NCBI GenBank assembly: GCA_963402885.1
Contig: OY727103.1
Span: forward strand, 13,852,085 to 13,916,084
Direction: 5' to 3'
Origin: Antedon bifida
Lineage: Eukaryota > Echinodermata > Crinoidea > Comatulida > Antedonidae
Length of the DNA: 64,000 nucleotides
The notes beneath the pieces were generated by a model. The model saw only the letters and a program-made list of their open reading frames with translations. It ran no database searches and was not told the origin of the DNA. This document shows, one piece after another, positions 10,761 through 25,700 of this stretch. Numbering within the stretch: the first letter of the stretch is position 1; every line of letters starts with the position of its first letter. Made by a program: the position numbers and the translations under genes.

Positions 10761-13700
10761 TCATAACATCCTGAGATGTTGCAGACAAAAGCAAGCCAAC
10801 AATAACAACAAACTTGGCTTTATGAAACTAGCGCCTCCACAATCACTCGAGTCCTCCTATAAGACAAAAATAAAACCAAAAAAATTACTGAGTGTGCTGG
10901 TCCAAGACACCCTAAATTTACCTCTGGAATTGTTGTAGACATATTGTTAACATCTAGAAAATCATCATAATCATCATCATCATCGAGCAGATTGATCGAA
11001 GAAGTGCAACATGAAAACGCATGGAGGCTGAACCAGACAATACTGGGAAATTCAATACTTACCCCCATAACACTATTGAAACATTGTGGCGGCCGCCTTC
11101 GATGTCGTTGAACTTTTAACCTCTGACATTCATCTGTTGAATTGTAATCTGTTGGTGTAATGTCAAGTTGTTCTATCGGATCGCAATTACAATCGTTATC
11201 CATGGCTACCAATACCAAGTTACTTTTAGGAACCTCATGGATGGAATAATTTCTGCAATTAAAAATAACAAATTAAAATGACAAATTAAATTCTTTAATG
11301 AAATAGTAAAAATATGATGGTAAATTCAACTTCAACTAATTTGGTGGCTATAATAATGTTAGCTTAGAAATCGAGTCGAGTGGCCGAGCAGATAAGGCAG
11401 GGCGCCGCAAACCATAGCTATACAATTGCCACAGGTTCAAGTCACTCTTCGACCATTGTTCTGGTGGTAGTACAAGTCTTCTCGGATAAGGACTTAAAAC
11501 TGGCTTGTGTGCACTTTAAAGAACCCAGTACATCTTTCGGAAGAGTAGGGGGTTACCCCGGTGTACTGGTCCATTCAGCCCCTGTTGTTGGACAGATGAA
11601 CAGGCGCCGTTTGGTGGCAGCACTCGACACGAAGGAACACTTAAGGAAGTAAAAACTTGTGGTATGTGTGGTCCATACGCAATTCACCTAAAAGACAGTT
11701 AATATTAAAATGATCACGACTTACAGTTTACAGGAATCGCATGCCTCTTCAATGAAACCAGTAAATGGAAGGCTTTCTGGTTTCAATTTGAAGTAATCAC
11801 GACTTTGATCACATGGAAATAAAAATATCTGCGGTTGAAGATCTGCAAAATTTTACATCAAAAAATGTTAAAATATTATCGTGAGTGACAAACATGTTTT
11901 CAGTATTGACTGGAGTCACCACAATTGCACTGGTGTTTACTGTGATTTCATTGGTGACTTCCTTCTTTTGGTGGATGGTAGTGCAATTCAGTGATTTCAG
12001 TCAGGAATAACAAAAAATGTAGGGCCTACTAGTATTCACTATTCACACTAAAAAACTCATTTAAACAAACTAAGTAATTAGAAATATTTGTATTACTTAT
12101 TAAGGGAAATTTGTGATTGTTAGATACAGTCACTGGATCATAGCTGGTTTGTAAATCTATCGCTAAAATTAACATTGTGGTAACTTATGTCAAGGGCGCT
12201 ATCAAAATTTCTGTGTTCGTAGATACATTTTTCTTTATGTTCCATCAATAAATAAAATTGAGCTTGACTCACATTCCGCATGAACTGTACTTGAGTACCA
12301 CCAGTCATACACACTAAACTGTACAAGAAACCTGTAACAAACAAATACAACTTTTATCAAATTTGTCTTGCAAAAACACTAGCTACCTAACAATAACTTT
12401 GATTTTACATTTTAAATGTTCTTTTACTGTGCCTTTACATATTTTTTGTCACAATGATTTTTTGTCATCCAAGGTTGTCAAAAATCAAAATGTATCCTTC
12501 AAACTTTTATCAGAACCTCATACTTACATAACAAATTGATGAAACCACCAGGAAACCATAGCAGTTATTGAGAAAAATGGCTGAAAGAAAAAAAAGTTTA
12601 AAAAACATTCAGTTCAAAGCTGAATGGAAAGATCTAGTATAATTTAGCAGATCAGACATGTCCATCACAAAAAAAACATTTAAACATGGGATTTTTTTAC
12701 AGCAATACAAAATATGTAAGTAACGTAACATTTCAAACTCACATCAAAGATTGTGGATCCTGCACTAGAAAACACCTCTGTCTCTGAACACATGCCTTGG
12801 TAATCTATCAACTGGTATCTACAACAAAATATTCATACAAAATATAATTTAACACAAAATCCAGTAAAGCACAAAATGGCATTTAATTAAAATGGTCATT
12901 TTGGTGTTTATGGGAGGTAGTTTTGTAACTTACTTTTGATATACTGAGACATTCACTAACTCTGTCATAAGTCTCAGATATGGCTTTCCTAAAGGTGATC
13001 CAACCTGAAAAAGTAAGCATGCTGTAAGTAGTATCTTACATCTTAAAAAATGAAAATGATACATATGTTGCTCATCAACAGCTGGACTTTTGAATATAGT
13101 ATAGCTTTATATATGTGTATCTTGCTTAGTTTCAGTTCATTATTAAGTCTTGGAACAGTAGGTTCTGATTAATAAGTTTTTATATTTTATGTATTTAAAG
13201 ATCCCTATCTCATAGTCGTATGTCATAGTGTATGTAAAGCAATAGAAAATAATCAGTGTTCTCCTTCTATTACAGGGACATGGTCTATCACAGAATATTA
13301 CACAATATTTGTTTCTTTAGTAACTTCACAATATAAAGCAAACTCTGAATTGATAAATATTATATTAGATTAATTATACATATAACCTACCTGAGTTTCA
13401 TCCTCAGAAAATAATATGTAGCCATTCTCATCTAACAACAAGCAATCAATATTCTACAAGTTAAAGGAATTAAATATCAAATTAATATAAGTAATATAAT
13501 TCATAATAATAATGCAACGTGCAACAAGAACTTCAACCAAGTATAAAAAACCAAGTCAAACTATGCCAAGACGGATTGAAATACATAACATTTACAATTT
13601 TTTTTATAATTCTTGCTTGTAATGATGGGTCAATGTGTGTGTGCTCCATGAGAAAGTCTCAAAATTCTATAATAAAGTAATTTTCACTTTACCTCATTAC

Positions 13701-16700
13701 TACAAGTCTGTGATTGCATAACCTTAGATGCAAGTTCATCCCATAACATTTGAAATCCAACAGCTGAAAGGAAACAAAAATCATTATTCATCTATGAGAG
13801 CAGTAGCAAAACCTTTTTCAACACTGTCACCTCTCAATTTAACATCATTAAACCTGGAACCTCTCACTTATAATTTCAAAATCATACAATAATAATATTA
13901 TAAACACAGTTTGTAATCTTATTTAACATGTTGATGTAGTTTACTTACTCCCTACTACTGTTGGTCCTACACCATCTTTAGTAAAAGTAATTATAAACAC
14001 AATTCTAATCTTATTTAACATGTTGATGTAGTTTACTTACTCCCTACTACTGTTGGTCCTACACTATCTTTAGTAAAAGTAATTATAAACACAGTTCTAA
14101 TCTTATTTAACATGTTGATGTAGTTTACTTACTCCCTACTACTGTTGGGCCTACACCATCTTTAGTAAAAGTTACGATTGTACTAGCTGTCACCTTTATT
14201 GTAGAGTTAATTTCTGAAAAAAATAAATGAAAACATAATTAACATTAATAATATCATATGCAAAATATTGCTTGGTTGTTATGGTTCGTATGTTGCTCAC
14301 AAACTGTCTGGGTAACTTTTATTGTGAAAGTAGGATTGTGCAGCTTGTAAATGTCTTCCAGTTAAGTAAAAATTGTTAACACAAGAGTTATTATGGTCAA
14401 ATTTACTATTCAATCAGTAAAGCTCTGTCTACACTATAGAACTTTATGTGACAACAAAACATGATGTGCTCATATATTGACACGGTGACATCATATCACT
14501 ACCATATTTTGGCTCACAAGTACCTGAACAATACTATACAATTTCAAAATGGTATAAAAGGTTGCATAAAGAATAAATGAAACCGTCTGACCCAAGTACA
14601 TCCCTTTCAAATAATAAGCTAATACTTCACCTGGTGTAGAGCCATCTGTCATTAAAGGCACAGAGTAGAGTATACTGTCATTCCCTAACTCAACTGCTCG
14701 CCAATAATAATCTTCTTCTATTGTTTCACTGTATTCTTCACTGAAGCTATAAGCACTATCAAAATCTGGATTGTTGTACCAGCGTGACAACCCACTACGC
14801 ATTCCAAGAAAAGATGTCAGGATTCCATTCCTTGGAAAAAACAAAATACAGGATTACAAAGAGAAGGTATTTTGGGTTGGGGGTGGGGGTGGCGTGGTAT
14901 GGTTGGTGGTCGGGATGTAAGGAGGTATATGGGAGATGAGTTTTGTAGAGTATTTATCTCATACACATCCAACAAGAATTTTATAAACAAACTTTACAGC
15001 AAGGATATACACCTCTTCATGCGTAGGACCTATATTAAACTAAGTCTCATTTGCAGCTAAGAAGTGGATTAGTTTAACAGTTATGACACTGATACTAGGT
15101 CAGGATTGAACCATGGGCCTTGGGATTGAAAGGTAAGCACGTTTTACAACTCCACTAACATACAGTTTAATATACTTACCCCGTAGCATCTTCTTCAGCG
15201 TATTTTGTTTCCCAGTGGTTTTGTACTTCTTCTGTGATCGTTAGGTCAAGTAACAAATGATTTATCATATCAACATCACCTAGACACATTATTAAAATAA
15301 ATGATAACATATTGACAAAATGCGGCACAACTTGTTGGTAATGCTAGTGTTTAGAAGCAAGAGTATGTCAAAAGACTTCACTATCTTTATGCAAACTACA
15401 ATATGTAAATTGAGGATCAACAGTGTAAAAGTAAGATTTATGTACATAAGATTGAGCCATCATTCAAATATCTAATATATAAAAAAAATCTTTTGTTAGC
15501 ACCATGGAAAAACAGGATGCAAGTTTCATACACCTTTTTAAAACAAAAATATAAATGATCTTACAGTCAGGATCAAGTTCAGTTTCGAGGACTGAAAAAT
15601 AAAGCCTTTCTACCAAAGCAACTTTACGCAGGTACTTGTTTTCTTCTGTCGACCAGGAGCAGTACGGCCTAGACATAATAAAAACAAAGTGGTGAGAGAA
15701 AGTTACTTAAGTGGACATTCTGATTTGATCTTTCCTATCAATTATTTTAACATACAGACCTTTCAATAAATAAAAATGTTTATAATGCAACTATTATTTA
15801 TTTAATTTCCAACCATTTGTATCTATTATATTTATGTATGTGTTTGCATTATGTGAATAAATTTGAACTTGAACTTGAACTTGAATGATGGTGGTACAGA
15901 ACTGAAGCATTATTGAAGACTCTCTTTTAGAGAGGAATGTCACAAGCGGTAGACCCCAATACTGTAATATGTTAAAGTGCCGGTAGGAGGAGCAATGCCT
16001 GTCAATCATTCTTTCTTTGTTTATCATCATAAACAAGATTGCTTACCAATATCGAGCAATGGTCACATTTCCATTAAACCGCCAGTCAATTGCTATAAGA
16101 TAAATATAGATAATATTAATAACGTTTTTCTTCTATAACTTTTGAGAATAGTACCATCAGTCTCAGCCAAGATAACATAGAGAACCAATCAAAACCAGTG
16201 CACCCTGTAACCACGTACAAAACCAGTGCATACTCGCCAAAAACGATTTTAAATAGAAAGGTTTGGTGTAGTATGCGGCCTATGGTAAATGTGTTCAATT
16301 AAAACAAAACAATGCGAAGGTGCAGTGTCTATTGAACACATAACATGTTCTAATGCAAATTAGAGTTCTAATGTGAATATTGAGCATACAAAATGTTCTA
16401 TAATGAAGGTGTGGTGTCTATTGAACACATAACATGTTCTAATGCAAATTAGAGTTCTAATGTGAATATTGAGCATACAAAATGTTCTATAATGAAGGTG
16501 TGGTGTCTATTGAACACATAACATGTTCTAATGCACAGGTGCGGTGACAATTGAACACATAACATGTTGCAAAGGTGCGGTGTCTGTTAAACACATACTA
16601 ACTAGTCTAATTAAAAGGATGATCAGTAGAACTTTAAAAATCCAATGCAAACAAAAGCAAATATGGGGAGAAGTAATCAAAGGAGCTGCAAACCAGGGTA

Positions 16701-19700
16701 AAAACAAACTTACATGCTAGTATAAGAAAACCAATTATAATGAAGATAAATAATATTTTATATAGGTTTTTGGAGAGGGTAAAGATGCAATATGTTTCAA
16801 ACAGAGATATATTTTGGAGGAGTGTAAGTTAAGTTATATCAAGCAAACCAGAAAAACCTTTTGTGTAGGTTTGGTGAAGAAGGAAAATCTAATTAGGTAA
16901 AAATGAGAATGCAAAAAGGAGTGGTGTATATATTAAAAAAGGTGCTCGACACCACACATGCAAACAGGCGAAAAGGATCTATTAACTAAAGGTCATTTCA
17001 ACCAATCAGATTAAACCATTGAAAGGTCTCACCTTCTCGTAACACCGAGGCATTGTTCTCACGTCCAACGTCAAATTCTTATAAAACACATATAAAGCAT
17101 TTTGTTTTCAATTAATGAGTTAGATCTTATTAATAATTATTTATAGAACTCATGCATAATATATTTATTATTATTTATTGCAACAAAATTACATACAAAA
17201 AATACAACAAAAACTAAGGGAGTAGACAGGAACCTAAAGTGAACCCGTCTTATTGACATCATTTAGGAAAATGTTAACTTTAAAGTTAAAGTTTTGTTAG
17301 AGAAAATTAATGAAGCAAAAGTAAGTTGTATCATTATGCCAGGGAGATTTGACAAAAGTATATCTGTATATGCATACATAATTTGCATACATAATTTGCA
17401 TACATATTCTGTATAACAAGCATTTTACTTCATCACCTCAGTCACATGACCATTGTGACATCAGACAATACAGTTGTTGTTAAATGAACGAAAGCTTTAA
17501 TAAAAAAAAGTGTTGAAATGCTTACCACTGTATAGTTTATCTGTATCCGGTATATGATTATCATCAAAGTACTTTTCAGTTGACTCAAGGATGTAAAAAC
17601 CAAATGGTTCGACAAGAACTATGGCAAAACTGTAACATAATTTAAATAGTTTTTATATAACAAATCTCATACCATTTTACATAGAAGATATTCTGTACAA
17701 TGTTTAGATAGAAGATATTCCATATAATGTTTAGATGGAAGATTTTCCATACAATTTTTAGATGGAAGATTTTCCATAAAATGTTTAGATGGAAGATTTT
17801 CCATACAATGTTTAGATGGAAGACATTCTATACAATGTTTAGATGGAAGGTATTCTGTATACTTTTTTAATGTCAATAAGACGTACTTACCTAAAAGGTG
17901 TTTCATCAAGAAAGGTGTAGAAGTAGGAATTATTTCTCACTGATATACGGGTCTGTTAAAACAATTGTATAGTAATATTAACTTTTATTTATTAGTCCAA
18001 AGAATATCATCATCATGTATATCATCATCATCATGTATATCAACATCATCATCAACATCTTCATCATGTATATCATCATGTATATCATCATCATCATCAT
18101 CATCATGTATATCAACATCATCATTATCATTATCATGTATATCATCATCATCATCATCATCATCATGTATATCAACATCATCATTATCATTATCATGTAT
18201 ATCATCATCATCATGTATATCAACATCATTATTATCATTATCATGTATATCATCATCATCATCATGTATATCAACATCATCATCAACATCTTCATCATGT
18301 ATATCATCATGTATATCATCATCATCATCATCATGTATATCAACATCATCATTATCATTATCATGTATATCATCATCATCATCATCATGTATATCAACAT
18401 CATCATTATCATTATCATGTATATCATCATCATCATGTATATCAACATCATTATTATCATTATCATGTATATCATCATCATCATCATGTATATCAACATC
18501 ATCATCAACATCTTCATCATGTATATCATCATCATCATGTATATCAACATCATCATTATTATTATCATGTATATCATCATCATCAACATCATCATCATGT
18601 ATATCATCTTCATAAACATCATCATGTATATCATCATCATCATGTATATCATCATCAGGAAAGTACAAAAGCAGCAGAAGCCACTGTCACAAAATAGGTG
18701 TGTAGGCCTACTTTCTCAATAGATGTGTATAGTCAAATTCATCTGGAAAAAAGCTGGGTTACTCAAGACAGATATAGGAGCAGTGCCATCCGACACTTAA
18801 GTATCCTAGCTGGGGGAGAGGAGGTGTCATGAAAAAATGTTGAAAACTTACCAAATTGGATGTATGCATTACAGATTCTATTTTCGTTTCACCCGTCAAT
18901 GTGTTAATCATTGCATTTCGCATCTTTAAAACAAATAAAACATAACTTAACAACTGCGTTTTGTAAGAATTTTTGAATACCAACCATTATTGGGAGGTCC
19001 AAAAAGTTCAGATTTCCAGAAAGTTTGAATTCTGAAATGCATTTCCCATTATTCAGGTAGTTCTGTTTTGAGGACAGCCGTTACAAAGGATTGATAACAA
19101 CAGCAGCATTACCATAGTTGTTCTTACTGAGATGCTATTAAGTGAACATTGAATGAAGCTGAATTGTATCACACACATTCTTATGATCTTAAATATTCAT
19201 TTTATATTATATATTTATTTATGTTCAGTCGGTAGGATTACCCTCTATAAATACAGTAGAAATAAGTACTGATTTTAATAATTAACTTTTCAGACTGCTT
19301 AATTACAAGTACTGAAAGTTTAGATTATTATGAAACAAAACAACTTACAGTAGTAACAATGTTACTCCCAAGGTCATTTGTGATTATTAATTGTTAATAT
19401 TCATAGCAGAATACATACATGAAACAAATTACATTATCGTTTTATTTAATCAAAATTGTATTATAACTTTTCCCAAGATAACTAATAATTTCTTATCACA
19501 AACGATAGAAATTCTAGCAACCTATTCACATGAACGTGTGACTTGCATGTAAAGAAATAAAGTCATCCATACAGAACTGCTAAATTCTTCAACACTAGAC
19601 ATCTAATAGAATTTATTAAAATAATTATCCCTTTGGGAAACAGACGGTTACTCAAAATATGCATATGTGCAAAACTTTTCATACTGTTTAAATGATAAAC

Positions 19701-22700
19701 TAATGAGAATGGAAAACAAGACTGTCTTGTCTGGAAGCACCATGTTCTGTGTCTAATGCCACATGGCATTGTAGGTAGGCCTACTAGAAGCAGAGTATGC
19801 GCTTGCCAAAGCACACAGTGTGCCAGACTGTAGCACCATTGTAGTGTTGCCTAAATCACATCAGAGAGAGTACAATATTATCATTTGTAGCGTTGCAATA
19901 CTATTATTTGTAGTATAACTTAAAGTGCTACATGGGAGTCCAATATTATAGTTTGTAGAGCTACCTAAAGCATCACTTGAGAGTGCAATATTATCATTTT
20001 TTTAGTGCTGCCTAAAGCGTCACATGGGAGTGCAATAGTATCTTTTTTTGTGCTGCCTAAACCGCCACATGGGAGTGCAATAGTATCTTTTTTAGTGCTA
20101 CCAAAAGTGCCACATGGGAGTGCATATTATCATTTTTAGTGCTGCCTAAAGCGCCACATGGGAGTGCAATAGTATATTTTTTAGTGCTGCCTAAAGCGCC
20201 ACATGGGAGTGCAATAGTATATTTTTTAGTGCTGCCTAAAGCGCCACATGGGAGTGCAATATTATCATTGTAGTGATACATAAAGCGCCACATGGGAGCG
20301 CAAGTACAATCTTTTTAGTGTTACATAAAGCGCAACTTATGGTTGTGAGTACAAACATTGGTGCTACTTTGAAACACCACAAGAGTGCAAAGTATTGCTA
20401 GATAAAGCGCCACATTGGGCATAGCATATAGTTCATGGCAACGCTAGCAACCTAAGGGTATTGAAGACATACAGCTGACTATTTTCTAAAATACATTATG
20501 AAATAATTAATTCATTTCTCCAGTCTTTTCTAAACACTAACCAAACAATTGCTTTGAAAAGAGGAGATAATTAGGATGAAATAATACTGTTTACTTCATA
20601 GGCTGCTGTACCATATGTTATGAATACTCTGTACAACAATATTATGATATATTAGTATACCATATGTTTATGTCTATATAATCACAATATTGTCTTAATA
20701 ACACAAACAAACATACTTTGTTTTGATTAAAATCAGGAATAATTCTGCAAACAACCAGATGTGATGTATTTTCATGTTTTAATTTAACTAGCCAGAATTT
20801 ATTTTCTAAAAGTTTGAATAATAACATTTTGGAGTTTGTATACATGAAAAAGATCAAAATAAAGGTTGTTATCTACGAGTCAGTCTGGACTTAACAAATC
20901 ATCCTGAACATTCTGTTTTCAATAATGCTAACCAAACTTGTTATTTCATCTTATAATATCACATTAAATCAATATTTAATATGTAGTAAGCTATGTATCA
21001 TGCCATGCGCAAATTCACATTGCAAATTATGAGGATGAAAGTAGTCAATATAAATGAAATGAATAAAAATGCTTTGTGTAATAATAAAGTATACATATTC
21101 AAAAGGAATGAAAAGAATTAATAAATATAATTTAAATGAGAAATGAAATGAGAATAATCATAGTACTATAGTTTCATACAAAAAAAAATGTTTTTTTGTA
21201 GCACGAATCCTAAACAAGTGATTTAACACAAAGAAAGAAAAATAAATTAAATCCTAAAAACTGCAAGAAAACAAAAATGAACAAAATGTTGTGATTTTGA
21301 AGAAACTCAAGATCTCACATTTATGTAAAACCTTGAAACTAAACACAGGTGCTGAAAAGCATGATAATGAAACTTATAGACACATTTGCAGCCTGAGTAA
21401 TATAATGCAATTGGCATCTCACATGCACAACCTATCTTGATATCAATGATATTAGCTACAATAACTCAGCCATTTAATAGTTCATGCAAAAATAAAATAA
21501 TTTGATGAAAACCAAAAACCCTTCTGATAAGTTTATAAACACTAAATGTTAAGTTTTTTTTAAAGATAAATTCTTTTACAAAGAAGAAACTTGAGCCATG
21601 CAACCATTCTTTTTCCAACCTCAACCTAAAACTTTAAAATATCTAAAGTTCAAACTTGAACATATATACTGTTTTGAGCTGAATAGATACAAACATTTAA
21701 AAACCAAGAATTTTTACAATATCTATTAATTTTTTAGTAAATGAATTGAATTAGAAAATGGTTAACACTTATATCATCAGTGAACCCGATGATAAGAACG
21801 TCTACATGCATGTACAAATACTATCTTTTGATAATATTGTACGTGCATTATGTGCATAGCAGTTTGCCGAAATCAGTGACAACAAGTTTTATTCGGGAAT
21901 AAAGAGAGCGTTAATTCTTTTAAATATTCAATAGAAAAATTCTTGATTTACATTTAAATAGAACAAAACAAACAATTTGATACACAAGAATACACATGGA
22001 TATATTAAGTATTAAAAAGTGAGATTTGATAGAAATATGGAGAATATATAAGCAATGGCGTTATTGAAATGCTAGTTATTATCACCTCCATATTATAGTC
22101 TGCCACGTATTCTTGTAGAACCTAATGATTGGAGAAATAGAGTGCAAACAAAAATGAACACAACAGATTGATATCATTGAACCAATCAGCTCTCATCGTG
22201 CTGATTATTTAAACAATATCTGATCCAATCAGATGACATCATTTCACACTATAATTGCCAACTCTCCCAATACCCAGCTCTCCGAAAATTCTCCCAAAAC
22301 AGGACTTTTCTTAAGTTCCAAAAGGTCCCAAAAATCTTTAACATTAAAAGCACATTTGGAACACCAGAATTTGTCAGATATTTGGGAGAGTTGACTGTGT
22401 AACACTGAATATAAAAAAAATACAGGACGTTTCAAATTAGTGGTCTTCAAATCATCTGGAAGTGTTTCAGCCTCTTGCTTGTGAGTTTCTGGTTCAAATG
22501 TTATGCTCCCCATTGAGCTTTTGTGTCTTTGGAAAGACTTATGTGTTATGAGTCATAGAATTTGTGTCAACATTTTAAAACAAGTAAATTAAATAAAACA
22601 TGTGCCTTAGATCTGAAAAACAATAACAAAATAATATTTGGTGATTATTTTAATAAAGAAGACAAACTCCTACCGTGTCATTGGCATCAGATAACTCAAC

Positions 22701-25700
22701 CTCTGCTAAGTCTACACTATTGTAGTTCGGTTTGATTTCATCTCCCCATTTAGGTCGTAGGTCAGGATGGAATAAAATATAACCATTGTTGGTGATAGCA
22801 AACGGGTAACCGCGAGCACCGAGCTACAGTGTAATGAAGAGAATGTTTTAGTAACTACTTTGTCCACGGATAATGACATGAATGTGTCCGTATGTGTGTA
22901 AGTTTCAAATGTTGTAACAATACACATAGATGCTGCTCTGACTTTACCCAAGACTGAATATCGAATATTTAGAACAAACAAATCTAAAATAGAACAATCT
23001 TGGTGCTGACATTCATTCATCTACAACTCTACACTCATTTACATGTGAGGGCGTGTTGCACAGTGTTTTGGACTACTGAACACTCGTCGCATATTGCTTG
23101 TACACTTTACTTACGTTATCTCCACCCACGTGTATAAATGGGTACCTGGTAAGGTCAATACACAATATGGGTTTCTATACGTGTTTGATTAAAAAAATGA
23201 CCGGAGTAATAATGTACTTAGAGGCTATTATCACGAATAGTGAACTTTGTTAAAATTGTGTATTTTTGTGTGTGAACAAAAGGAAGAAAAACCTTGAGTC
23301 AATCTGGACCTCCATGGTAAAATAAAATTTAAATTTTTAATAGAAAATATTACCTTGTACACTGGTGTTAATTTGAGAATTTCCAAAATCGGTACATCTA
23401 CACCAACAACCCCCAGCAGAATACCTTTCTCCGCCTGAAACAAAATGACAACATGTTCATTTTGAAATTATACTACTATTTCCATATCTTAAGCTCTCTC
23501 TACACTATCATTTGACAAATAAAGTGTGATGTGCCCAAATATGCTAGTGATATGATGTCATCGTGTCCATATATGGGCACATCACATTTTTTTGTCCCAT
23601 AAAATTTGATATTGTAGATGTGTTAAAACAACAAATGTTTTGTATTTGTTGATAAATTGATGTGTATACAGAGAAACAAAGAAATACTTACTGTATCGTT
23701 CTTCTTGTCAAACACAGGCTGGGCAACAGTTGTCATCAAAGCTAAGCCCTTATTTCAAAATAATAAAATCACAATATAAATCAAGCATTTAGAGCTGTAG
23801 TAATATTGTTGAATTCATTAGCATATAGACTGGATTTCTTTTAATGCATCAATACCCTGGTGGCTAGACATGTGACAAATTAAATATTGAACAATTGGTG
23901 AATACGATGCAATGGTTGTGAAAGAATTTCCTATTCTATATAATATGATAACTTCAAGGATAACGTTTAGAAGAGAGAAACTTGTCTTCGAAATTCATAG
24001 TCCTGGGTACAAATCTTGTATGAGTCATGTTCTGTTCATGTTTTGCACAATTATAGTATCTCTATCAGTTTTATTAAAGAAGTAAGTTCTCAGGAGAGTG
24101 TTATAAATTGGGAGTCTTAAATTGAAAGTGTCCTTAATTGGGGTCATTAATTGGAGGGGTCATTAATTGGAGTGAGATCACAATTTAAAGATCTACCTCA
24201 TCACTTGCTGCATCATCCATATATACATTCGTCCAAATGGTGTTGTATATTTGCTGAATTACCATTGGCCGACTAAGAACGTGAATGTATTTCTACAAAG
24301 AACACAATATAACAATTATTATCAGAGTAGAATTATTAGAAATATTTTAATAATGGCCTGCGGCTTCCACCATCAGTAAACCTGCCAACATTCCCATACT
24401 CCTTCCAAATAGTTTTTTATCATGGTACACATGTTAACCAACAGCTTTACATCTCATTCAAAGGATGAAGCAATGAGAATAAATCACCTTGCATAGGTAT
24501 GCAAGCAATATGCCATAGAAAGGTTTTAAACAAAGGTCTATCACATTTTTCCGATTACTTAAGGTCTGTCTACACTATCAAACTTTATGACAAAAAAATA
24601 TGATGGCCCCATATGGACATGATGATGTCATATCACTACCATATTTGGGCGTATCACTACTATTATTTGGACACATCAAACTTTTTTTGTCAAACTAGTT
24701 TTATAGAGTAGACAAAGCCTTATCAAATGCCATGTCATTCTCACTCTCTCTCTTTTGGTTTTCCCAGGTCCCTCATTCTATCTTTATCACTTTCTGTGAC
24801 CACATGTAAATCTATAACTGAAGCATATATTTGTTTTGAAAGATAACAAATTAACAAAAAACACTGGTTGTGATGCAAGTTTCATGTAAACAAACGGTAC
24901 CTGGATATGAAATATTAAATACATTCATTAGAACTCACCGAGACATTCTCGTCTACATCAGCAATAGTGGCTATTTGCGTATAATACCCTAGACAAAATA
25001 AAAAAAATATTATTATTGAAAATTGGCAACAATAACAGTAATAAGTAATTTGAGATTTTGCATACATATTAACTGAATTTGATTTAATTCAATATGTTCA
25101 ATATAATATCCACATAAAAATGCAAGAATATGCCAGGGATTTATTTGTTGCAATTTTCATAGGGACTGTAATAAAATCTGAAGCATTTTAGGAAAATATT
25201 TGGATAAATTCAAATTGCTCCACATAGATATATTATTATACATCTGAGATTTGCCCACATTCGTCTGTAAGCTTAACAGGAGCCGAGATGGACCAGTACA
25301 ACGGGGGTAACCCAAGTGCACACGATACTGATTTGTACACTGGACTCCAGTTTAAGCCCTTAAGTCTTTGTTCTACCACAAGAATCATAGTCGAGGAGTG
25401 CTTTGATCCTGTGCCGATTTTATGGCTATGAATTGCGTGTTCGCTTCAACAATCAAATCACGTATTTACCTCTGTTATTACACGCCATCCACTTGATTGC
25501 TTCAGCGCCTCCAACTTCACGTCCCATAAGATACGTGAACACACGAACTCTCTCATCCTCATTATATTGTTCAAATATCTCTTCATGTCTTTTACTAGCA
25601 CCATCTGTGATCACTATGATAGCTTGGTTACACTCGCTTTCAATGGTCGTTTCTTTGTACTAAATCAAATGCAATTCAAACAATCATTGTATAAACATTT

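Noticed and set aside
10925-10963. Possible penultimate alpha-2/delta exon ([11 protein letters not shown])
   Set aside because: It has plausible splice borders, but the phase does not fit. Exon 11063-11252 joins 10761-10856 in phase 0 and gives the conserved CGGA tail.
11380-11652. 90-codon plus-strand ORF
   Set aside because: It coincides with a tRNA-derived SINE repeated elsewhere in the window.
17985-18722. Long ORFs of 216-235 codons on both strands
   Set aside because: They are pure artefacts of ATC triplet repeats (Met/Ile/Tyr, Asp/His or Ser-rich), with no non-repeat content.
19840-20425. CRISPR-like regular array
   Set aside because: The whole 45-bp unit repeats with no unique spacers. 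It is a eukaryotic minisatellite in an intron.
23111-23148. Possible small alpha-2/delta exon encoding a GYPF-like segment
   Set aside because: It has an AG and a GTAAGT border and resembles the Cache motif, but in the phase set by its neighbours it contains a stop. The exons on both sides join directly in phase without it.
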